Assembly: GCF_008704205.1 (NCBI RefSeq)
Contig: NZ_VXLC01000001.1
Location: 1,347,493 to 1,411,492 of the forward strand
Reading direction: 5' to 3'
DNA length: 64,000 bases
Source of the DNA: Nocardia colli
GTDB taxonomy: Bacteria > Actinomycetota > Actinomycetes > Mycobacteriales > Mycobacteriaceae
In this document: piece by piece, positions 59,040 to 64,000 of the stretch
Layout: each line of letters starts with the position of its first letter
Numbering within the stretch: the stretch's first letter is position 1
Made by a program: the position numbers and the translations under genes
The notes under the pieces: model-generated
The model's database searches: none
Told to the model about the DNA's origin: nothing
What the model saw: only the letters and a program-made list of their open reading frames with translations

Positions 59040-60220
59040 GTGCGTTGGTGACCTCGGAGTTGTTGGATCGGGTGCGGGAGCGGTTGTCCGGTGGGTCCGG
59101 GGATCCGGATCCGGCGCAGGTCGCGGCCGCTATCCGGGCCGAGGCGGGTGGGGTGCTCGGGGACACGGATCTGCTGCGGGCGCTGCGGTTGTTGCAGACC
59201 GAGATGACCGGGGCCGGGGTGCTCGAGCCATTGCTGCACGACCCGAGGGTCGCCGATGTGCTGGTGACCGGGCCGGATGCGGTGTGGATAGATCGCGGGC
59301 ACGGGCTGGAGAAGACCTCGATCACCTTCCCGGACGAGGCGGCGGTGCGCAGGCTCGCGCAGCGGCTCGCCCTCTCGGCCGGTCGGCGACTCGACGACGC
59401 GCAGCCCTGGGTGGACGGCAGGCTGTCCGGAACCGGAGCGGCACTGGGTGATTCGTTCGGCGTGCGGCTGCATGCCGTGCTCGCCCCGGTGGCGCACGGC
59501 GGCACCTGCCTGTCCCTGCGCGTGCTGCGGCCTGCCACCCAAGGGTTGGACGCATTGGCGGCAGCGGGTGCGGTACCGGCCGACGCAAAGCGGCTGCTGG
59601 AGCGGATCATCGCGGCGCGCCTGGCGTTCCTGGTGGTCGGCGGAACCGGTGCGGGCAAGACGACTTTGCTGTCCGGCCTGCTGGCCAAAGTCGGACCCAG
59701 CGAGCGAATCGTGTGTGTGGAGGATGCCGCAGAACTCGCTCCACCACATCCACACGTGGTGCGACTCGTCGCGCGCACCGCCAACGTCGAAGGAGTCGGC
59801 GCGGTAACCGTCCGCGACCTGGTGCGGCAGGCCCTGCGCATGCGCCCGGACCGCATCGTCGTCGGCGAGGTCAGGGGCGCGGAAGTCGTAGACCTATTGA
59901 CCGCCTTGAACACCGGCCACGACGGCGGTGCCGGCACCGTCCACGCGAACTCCCCACAGGAAGTCCCCGCCCGCCTGGAAGCCCTTGCCGCCCTAGGCGG
60001 AATGGACCGCGCCGCCCTGCACAGCCAACTAGCCGCCGCCGTCCAGGTAATCCTCCACGTCCACCGCCGCCCCGACGGCTCCCGATGCCTCCGCGAAATC
60101 GGCCTCGTCCACCGCCCCGAATCCGGCCACATCCACATAACCCCCGCCTGGCACACCTCCGCCCCAACCCCCGCTGCCAACGACCTAACCCAACTCCTCG
60201 ACGAAAGGCTCACCCGATGA
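59036..60220 (+). CDS. cpaF: Tad pilus secretion ATPase CpaF/TadA
   Basis: Secretion ATPase of 394 residues that powers assembly of the Flp/Tad pilus. The Walker A is VVGGTGAGKTTLLSGLL, followed by an Asp box (CVEDAAELAPPHPHVV), the His box (NTGHDGGAGTVHANSP) and a Walker B-like MRPDRIVVGEVRGAEVVDLL. The N-terminal part (EPLLHDPRVADVLVTGPDAVW) is the normal TadA/CpaF N-domain. The ATG at 59036 gives the normal length. The last 100 codons are notably richer in C-ending codons than the first, a shift in composition inside the gene. The stop overlaps a repeat-built frame before tadB. Confidence 0.95.
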   Translation: MSALVTSELLDRVRERLSGGSGDPDPAQVAAAIRAEAGGVLGDTDLLRALRLLQTEMTGAGVLEPLLHDPRVADVLVTGPDAVWIDRGHGLEKTSITFPDEAAVRRLAQRLALSAGRRLDDAQPWVDGRLSGTGAALGDSFGVRLHAVLAPVAHGGTCLSLRVLRPATQGLDALAAAGAVPADAKRLLERIIAARLAFLVVGGTGAGKTTLLSGLLAKVGPSERIVCVEDAAELAPPHPHVVRLVARTANVEGVGAVTVRDLVRQALRMRPDRIVVGEVRGAEVVDLLTALNTGHDGGAGTVHANSPQEVPARLEALAALGGMDRAALHSQLAAAVQVILHVHRRPDGSRCLREIGLVHRPESGHIHITPAWHTSAPTPAANDLTQLLDERLTR

Positions 60221-60840
60221 CCCCCGCACCGACTACGAAATCGCTGTGTGGCCTGGTTGAACCACGGGGGATCAGTCGTCGGCTCGAAATCCTGTGGGCT
60301 GCGCCGATACGAAGGCCACGATTTCGAGTGCTCGGTGAACGTCGCCTGGCCCCGCGATGCGATGGTCATCTGACGATCACCGCATCGACGGTCGCAGCCT
60401 CGCGCGCGCAATCGCACTGGGGCCCCGTAGAACCCGGGGTCGGTCGTCGGTTCGAGTTTGTGTCGGCTGCGCCAACGCACATTCCAGGGGCGTGGGTGTT
60501 CGTTCAACCTGGTCTGACTCGGCGATGCAACGGTCATCTGACCACTGCCACATCGACAGGCGTAGGTCCGCGCGCACGCTGGGACTGGGTTGAATCACGC
60601 GAGGCCGGTCGTCGGCTCGAACCTGTGTCGACTGCTCCGGTGTGGTCGCCGCAGCATCGAGTGTTCGCGTTGTGCGCCGCAGCTGTGGATGGATTCGCCT
60701 TGTGGACAACGCAATACGATGGATTGGCAGGTCAGTCGGTGACCGCGCCGTCGGTTCGTCTTGCGTTCGCTTTGCCCATGGTGTCGGACACTGCGTCGCC
60801 ACGGCGGTGCAGCACGACGGATCGGCAGGCGGGCCGGTGA
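60217..60840 (+). CDS. 207-codon repeat-built frame between cpaF and tadB (uncertain)
   Basis: Open frame linked by ATGA to the cpaF stop (60217) and by GTGA to the tadB start (60837). It consists of imperfect repeats of 168 and 165 bases (starts at 60275, 60443, 60608 by GTCGTCGG), both multiples of three, so the predicted protein repeats as well: R-R-L/F-E-x3-A-P, then R-R/P-x-C-x-G-H-L-T, then R-A-x-x-W. No family is recognised. Substitutions between copies occur at all codon positions, so selection on the protein is not clear. The block is absent from the classical locus. Either a new small protein or an expanded spacer. Confidence 0.35.
   Translation: MTPAPTTKSLCGLVEPRGISRRLEILWAAPIRRPRFRVLGERRLAPRCDGHLTITASTVAASRAQSHWGPVEPGVGRRFEFVSAAPTHIPGAWVFVQPGLTRRCNGHLTTATSTGVGPRARWDWVESREAGRRLEPVSTAPVWSPQHRVFALCAAAVDGFALWTTQYDGLAGQSVTAPSVRLAFALPMVSDTASPRRCSTTDRQAGR
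60275..60770 (+). repeat. ~166-bp imperfect tandem repeat, two full copies and a partial
   Basis: Copies start at 60275, 60443 and 60608 (GTCGTCGGCTCGA or one-base variants) with periods 168 and 165. Well-kept parts include GGTCATCTGAC (60363 and 60531) and CGCGCGCA. The third copy breaks off after about 60 bases. Copies differ at roughly one base in three, so this is an old repeat. Confidence 0.8.
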
Positions 60841-61628
60841 TCGCTGGGTTGATGTGTCTCGCATTGGCTGTGCTCATGGCGCCGGCCGCTGCGTCCCGGC
60901 GACGGTTCGAGGTGCTGTTCGCTGAACCTGCTGTGGCGCAAAAAATGCAGCGGGACAAGGTGTTTCGGATTGTCGCAGGTGGTGGGGTGGCGGCCGCTGT
61001 GGTGTTCGGGGTCGGAGCGTTTCTTGCTGCGGTGATGGTGGTTGGGACGGTGGGGTTTCGAGTTCGGCGAGGCCGGCTGGATCGGCGCAGGAATGCCGAA
61101 TGCGCTTATCTGCTGGACGCGTTGGAGGCGGTGATCGGGGAGTTGCGGGTTGGTGCGCATCCGAGTGCGGCGGCGGAGGTTGCGGCGAGTGAGGCGCGCG
61201 GTGAATCCGCTGAGGCTTTCGCGGTGAGCGCTGGACGGAGTCGGTTGGGTGGTTCGGCGGCGGAGGGGCTGCGGCATTCGGATTCTATTGTCGCGGCGGA
61301 GTTGTCGCGTATCGCTGACGCCTGGCAGGTGGCGGAGCGGCACGGGCTCGCGCTGGCCGAGCTGCTGTCCGCCGCACGCACAGACCTGGCGGGGCGCATC
61401 CGTTTCCACGGCCGCACAACCGCAGCCCTCGCCGGTCCCCGCGCGACCGCCGGCGTCTTGGCGGCGCTCCCGCTGCTCGGCATCGGCCTCGGCCAACTGA
61501 TGGGCGCCGCACCGCTGCACGTGCTGTTCGCCTCGCCCGCAGGCACCATCCTGCTGCCCCTCGGCGCCGCCCTCGCCTGCGCCGGCTTGCTGTGGACCGA
61601 CGCCATCACCCGAAAGGTCCTCGTATGA
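60837..61628 (+). CDS. tadB: Tad pilus inner-membrane platform protein TadB
   Basis: Inner-membrane platform protein of 263 residues belonging to the T2SS-F/TadB family. An N-terminal hydrophobic helix, two closer helices (AGGGVAAAVVFGVGAFLAAV) and, near the end, ATAGVLAALPLLGIGLGQLM and GTILLPLGAALACAGLLW frame a cytoplasmic T2SS-F domain (LLDALEAVIGELRVGAHPSA, ADAWQVAERHGLALAELLSA). The GTG at 60837 overlaps the stop of the repeat-built frame; ATG 60852 is an alternative. TadB works with TadC to polymerise pilin with energy from CpaF. The gap to tadC (564 bases) is abnormally long. Confidence 0.9.
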   Translation: MIAGLMCLALAVLMAPAAASRRRFEVLFAEPAVAQKMQRDKVFRIVAGGGVAAAVVFGVGAFLAAVMVVGTVGFRVRRGRLDRRRNAECAYLLDALEAVIGELRVGAHPSAAAEVAASEARGESAEAFAVSAGRSRLGGSAAEGLRHSDSIVAAELSRIADAWQVAERHGLALAELLSAARTDLAGRIRFHGRTTAALAGPRATAGVLAALPLLGIGLGQLMGAAPLHVLFASPAGTILLPLGAALACAGLLWTDAITRKVLV

Positions 61629-62192
61629 AACAACTTTGTCGTCTCCCGCTGGTCTGCCCGCCCAATCGGCTGAACCGGCTCCAAGTCCGAGAGCACACCG
61701 CCGTGCCTGCCCGGCGCCGGTGCGTCGGCCGTCCAGCGATCCAACACTCCATCACCTGCAAGAGTCCGTTGTGCAGCAATCGGATTCGACCAGGGCAGTG
61801 CTGGAAATCGCGGGCGATCCGGACCGTGGCTGCGTTCAGTCGCTGTCGTTGGATGAGGGATTCACCAGCGGCGCACACGGTCGGCGCAACGGTGACCGGT
61901 GGCGTTGCGGTCGATGCCGCCAGGATCGCGGCCGATTCGGATCGCGGCTGTGTTCGGTCGCTGTCGTCGGATGAGGGGTTCACCGGCGGTACATGCGGCC
62001 GATCCAACGGTGACCGGTGGCGTTGCGGTCGATGCGGCCTGGGTCGCAGCCTGGCGAGCGCCGCATCCGGCCACGCGGACAGTGCTAGTTCGGTGGAACC
62101 GTGGCGCACGACGGACGTCGTCGGCCTGGCCGGCGGGATTGGTCCTGTGCTCGAAGCACATTCGTGTCGTGACATGTGTGAGGAGGTTCAGG
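61629..62192 (+). repeat. 564-base tadB-tadC spacer with a 118-bp tandem repeat
   Basis: Gene-free spacer. Two copies of a 118-bp unit (61831-61948 and 61949-62066) share long identical runs such as AACGGTGACCGGTGGCGTTG (61888 and 62006) and about nine in ten bases overall in the core. The period is not a multiple of three, so the repeat is not built for one reading frame, though one frame happens to stay open. It is younger than the 166-bp repeat, since copies differ less. A proper ribosome site for tadC (AGGAGG, 62181-62186) ends the spacer. Confidence 0.85.
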
Positions 62193-62816
62193 GTGGACCG
62201 AGTCGCGGGTTACCCGGTTCTGCCGGTCTTGCTGATCGCGGCGGCGCTGGTTCTGTTGCCCGGCCGCGTCGCGGTGAGCCGTCGGCTGCGGGCGCTTTGG
62301 CAGCCAGCGGTGACGCACACCGCAAAACCGTTGGCGAAGCGGCAGTTCGATCCACTGGCCTCGGCGTCGGTGTTCGATCTGCTCGCCGCGTGTCTGCGCG
62401 CCGGACTGCCGATGGCCGGCGCGGCCCGAGCTGTAGCGCCTGGCGCGCCGGACGTGTTGGGGGAGGCGCTGCGACGGGCCGCGGATCTGCTCGCGCTCGG
62501 CGCGGATGCCGCGACGGCGTGGGAGCGGGCGGCGGAAGACCGGGTCGGGCAACCGGGCGCCGAGGAGGTCGAGTCGTTGGCGCGGATGGCGCGGCGGTCA
62601 GCGCGATCAGGCTCCTCGCTGGCGGTCGCGGTCGGCGAGTTGGCCGAACAGCGCCGGGCAGCGGTCGAGGATGCCGCTGCGGCACGAGCCGAGCGCGCCG
62701 GAGTGCTGATCGGTGGCCCCCTCGGCCTCTGCTTCCTCCCCGCCTTCGTCTGCCTCGGCATCGTCCCCGTAGTGATCGGCCTGGCGGGCCGAGTCCTCGG
62801 CGACGGACTCCTGTGA
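62193..62816 (+). CDS. tadC: Tad pilus inner-membrane platform protein TadC
   Basis: Second platform protein, 207 residues, T2SS-F family. A first helix (PVLPVLLIAAALVLLPG), the cytoplasmic four-helix domain (VFDLLAACLRAGLPMAGAAR, ARMARRSARSGSSLAVAV) and a C-terminal helix pair (IGGPLGLCFLPAFVCLGIVP) are seen. The GTG at 62193 is fixed by a perfect AGGAGG six bases upstream, unlike tadB, which depends on coupling; the 564-base spacer has apparently made tadC independent of the upstream translation. It forms the assembly base with TadB. Confidence 0.9.
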   Translation: MDRVAGYPVLPVLLIAAALVLLPGRVAVSRRLRALWQPAVTHTAKPLAKRQFDPLASASVFDLLAACLRAGLPMAGAARAVAPGAPDVLGEALRRAADLLALGADAATAWERAAEDRVGQPGAEEVESLARMARRSARSGSSLAVAVGELAEQRRAAVEDAAAARAERAGVLIGGPLGLCFLPAFVCLGIVPVVIGLAGRVLGDGLL

Positions 62817-62927
62817 ACGTCCTTCAGCGAGTTGGTGTGGCCGAAGTCGTGCGCGCACGGCGTACCCGGCCCAGCGGAAGACACCTGTGCGGATCGGCCG
62901 TGCGGGGTGAGGTGAGAGGGGAATCAG

Positions 62928-63167
62928 GTGGGGATCGAGCGAATGGCGAGTCATGTGGTCTGCGGATCGAGGGCTGTATATACGGAGGTGCGGTTGCGAG
63001 TCATGCATGTGGTAGTTGCGGACGAGGGGATGAGTACGGCGGAGTATGCGATCGGAACTATCGCGGCGGCGGCGTTCGGGGCGGTGCTGTACGGAGTGGT
63101 GACCGGGGACAGCATTGTGAACGCGCTGACGAAGATCATCGATCGGGCGCTCAACACCGCTGTCTAG
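62928..63167 (+). CDS. DUF4244/Flp-type pilin subunit
   Basis: Small pilin of up to 79 residues. The mature part, DEGMSTAEYAIGTIAAAAFG and onward, has the type IV/Flp pilin signature: Gly before Met/Ser-Thr-Ala-Glu-Tyr with Glu at position five and a hydrophobic helix (AIGTIAAAAFGAVLYGVV), then ALTKIIDRALNT, the DUF4244 end. The prepilin peptidase should cut after the Gly of DEG. The start is uncertain (GTG 62928, ATG 62943). The 111 bases before it hold no gene. The stop overlaps the tadE start by one base. Confidence 0.88.
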   Translation: MGIERMASHVVCGSRAVYTEVRLRVMHVVVADEGMSTAEYAIGTIAAAAFGAVLYGVVTGDSIVNALTKIIDRALNTAV

Positions 63168-63535
63168 TGGGGTTGATAAATCGTTGCGGGGCAACGAGTC
63201 TCGGTGACGACCGGGGTTCGGTGACGGTTGAGGCGGCGATCGCGCTGGCGACCTTGGTGGTCGCGGTCGTGCTCTGTATCGGGGCTTTGCTGGCGGCGTC
63301 GACGCAGGTGCGCTGCGTCGACGCCGCTCGCGAGGCGGCCCGGCTGTCCGCGCGCGGCGACGAAACGAATGCGATCTCGGCGGCTCGGCGCGTGGCGCCT
63401 CCGGCCGCGGATATCTCGGTGCGTAGTGAGGGCAGTCATGTGATCGCCCGGGTCACCAGCCGCGCACCGCTCCTACCGCTCCTGACCCTGCATGCGGACG
63501 CCGTCGCATCCCGTGAACCAGGAGCGACACCGTGA
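63167..63535 (+). CDS. tadE: TadE-like minor pilin
   Basis: TadE-family pseudopilin of 122 residues. DDRGSVTVEAAIALATLVVA carries the TadE signature (Gly-Ser-x-Thr-Val-Glu), followed by a single helix into LCIGALLAAS and QVRCVDAAREAARLSARGD. It is predicted to be a minor pilin or a pilus-associated anchored protein. The GTG at 63167 shares one base with the pilin stop; a TTG at 63173 is also possible. Its last ~35 codons are duplicated just downstream as a 106-bp tandem repeat, after the stop, so the copy is not translated in this frame. Confidence 0.85.
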   Translation: MGLINRCGATSLGDDRGSVTVEAAIALATLVVAVVLCIGALLAASTQVRCVDAAREAARLSARGDETNAISAARRVAPPAADISVRSEGSHVIARVTSRAPLLPLLTLHADAVASREPGATP

Positions 63536-63637
63536 GGGCGATCACGTGATCGCCCGGGTCACCACGCGCGGGCCGGTCCTACCGCTGCTGACCTTGCACG
63601 CGGACGCCGTCGCGTCCCGTGAACCAGGGGGCGACAC
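63426..63637 (+). repeat. 106-bp tandem duplication of the tadE 3' end
   Basis: Copies 63426-63531 and 63532-63637 align with about 88% identity, with identical runs GTGATCGCCCGGGTCACCA and GCGGACGCCGTCGC. The first copy encodes the tadE C-terminus; the second lies between the tadE stop and the next gene. 106 is not a multiple of three, so the duplication shifts frame. Confidence 0.9.
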
Positions 63638-63638
63638 G

Positions 63639-64000
63639 GTGAGGAGATTGCTGGGGCGCTGTCGGCCGAACCGCGGCGGGAGTGCACGGGTGGCAGGGAC
63701 GCGCACGGCGATTGCGTCCCCTGCCCCTGCCCCTGCCCCTGCCCCTGCCCCTGCCCCTGCCCCTGCCCCTGCCCCTGCCCCTGCCCCTGCCCCTGCCGCT
63801 GACCGCGGCCCCGACCCCGGCCCTGACCCCGGCCCTGACCCCGGCCCTGACCCCGGCCCTGACCGCGGCCCCGACCGCGGCCCCGACCCCGGCCCCGACC
63901 GCGGCCCCGACTCCGGCCCCGACCGCAGCTCCGGCCCCGACCGCAGCTCCGGCCCCGACCGCGGCTCCGGCCCCGACTTCGGGTCCGACCGCGGCCCCGG
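63639..64000 (+). CDS. TadE/G-like gene with Pro-Ala and D-P-G-P repeat expansion (cut by window edge)
   Basis: The GTG at 63639 starts RRLLGRCRPNRGGSARVAGT, a degraded version of the TadE/G-like beginning (arginine-rich tail then G-S-A). The frame continues with 13 exact Pro-Ala units (63720-63797) and then ~15 units of Asp-(Pro/Arg/Ser)-Gly-Pro or close variants to the end of the window. The Rv3654c-type gene normally follows tadE here and has its hydrophobic helix directly after the G-S-A motif, so the repeats look like an expansion inside this gene. The rest lies outside the window. Confidence 0.6.
   Translation, partial: MRRLLGRCRPNRGGSARVAGTRTAIASPAPAPAPAPAPAPAPAPAPAPAPAPAADRGPDPGPDPGPDPGPDPGPDRGPDRGPDPGPDRGPDSGPDRSSGPDRSSGPDRGSGPDFGSDRGP
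63720..63797 (+). repeat. Microsatellite (CCTGCC)13
   Basis: Thirteen perfect copies of the hexamer CCTGCC, encoding Pro-Ala in frame. From 63801 to 64000 a 12-bp unit of form GAC-SSC-GGC-CCY follows. The hexamer number can change by slippage without frameshift. Confidence 0.95.

Noticed and set aside
58825..60537. A 570-codon minus-strand frame opposite cpaF
   Set aside because: It is the antisense shadow of cpaF and of the repeat block; its composition (Arg/Ser/Pro rich) is typical of the wrong strand in high-GC DNA.
58641..62066. CRISPR-like arrays in the tad locus repeats
   Set aside because: Repeats are 106-168 bp, diverged, without short identical repeats separated by unique spacers, and no cas genes are present.
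61592..63535. A 647-codon plus-strand frame from tadB to tadE
   Set aside because: It passes through tadC out of frame and merges with the true tadE frame by chance; tadC with AGGAGG at 62181 is clearly the real gene.

Overview
This is high-GC actinobacterial chromosomal DNA, most likely from Nocardia. Reasons: GC-rich third codon positions, frequent GTG/TTG starts, WhiB and 6C-RNA features found only in actinobacteria, a lipoprotein class A beta-lactamase of the kind known from Nocardia, and a gene order from about 28.8 kb to the right edge that follows the Mycobacterium tuberculosis block Rv3683 to Rv3654c almost gene for gene (recalled, not searched). The genus is an inference; no rRNA is present.

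Left part (1-28.8 kb) is mixed and partly accessory. It holds the end of a LuxR regulator, yjbQ, the lysC-asd pair of the aspartate pathway, a GH3 beta-glucosidase, a YefM-YoeB toxin-antitoxin pair with a double palindromic operator, a class IV aminotransferase, a TMEM175-type channel, a thioesterase and two tandem secreted serine hydrolases. Next come a Fur regulator with its operator and a monofunctional catalase, a 50-bp perfect palindrome and the class A beta-lactamase. A structured non-coding stretch with C-rich hairpin loops leads to a P450-TetR operon behind a KstR-like box. A flavin monooxygenase and a GntR-urea carboxylase-allophanate hydrolase operon follow, then a GNAT, an SDR lacking its catalytic Tyr/Lys, a broken DUF418 gene, an Uma2 gene and tRNA-Pro(CGG).

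Core part (28.8-57.1 kb) covers envelope and redox homeostasis: a DPT-repeat membrane protein, a metallophosphoesterase, YqeY, PonA2, WhiB4, a pair of ArsA/GET3-like ATPases, a DUF4177 protein, RidA, a metallo-beta-lactamase-fold hydrolase, Crp, endonuclease III, a TlpA-like thioredoxin, a NUDIX hydrolase, the acid-resistance protease MarP, an epoxide-hydrolase-like enzyme, a holin-X-like protein, NhaA, acetyl-CoA synthetase and a dppABC-dppDF peptide ABC transporter. A Fic-fold protein with a degenerate active site and a HAD phosphatase end this part.

Right part (57.3-64 kb) carries the 6C small RNA and then a Tad/Flp-type pilus locus: ssd (CpaE-like), cpaF, tadB, tadC, a DUF4244 pilin, tadE and the start of a TadE/G-like gene cut by the window edge. 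It is unusual because the normally tight operon is stretched by spacers: an Arg-rich 130-codon frame between ssd and cpaF, a 207-codon frame built of ~166-bp in-frame repeats between cpaF and tadB, a 118-bp tandem repeat between tadB and tadC, a 106-bp duplication of the tadE tail, and (CCTGCC)13 plus GAC-SCC-GGC-CC-type 12-bp repeats inside the last gene. I judge this repeat-expanded pilus operon to be the most novel item in the window.
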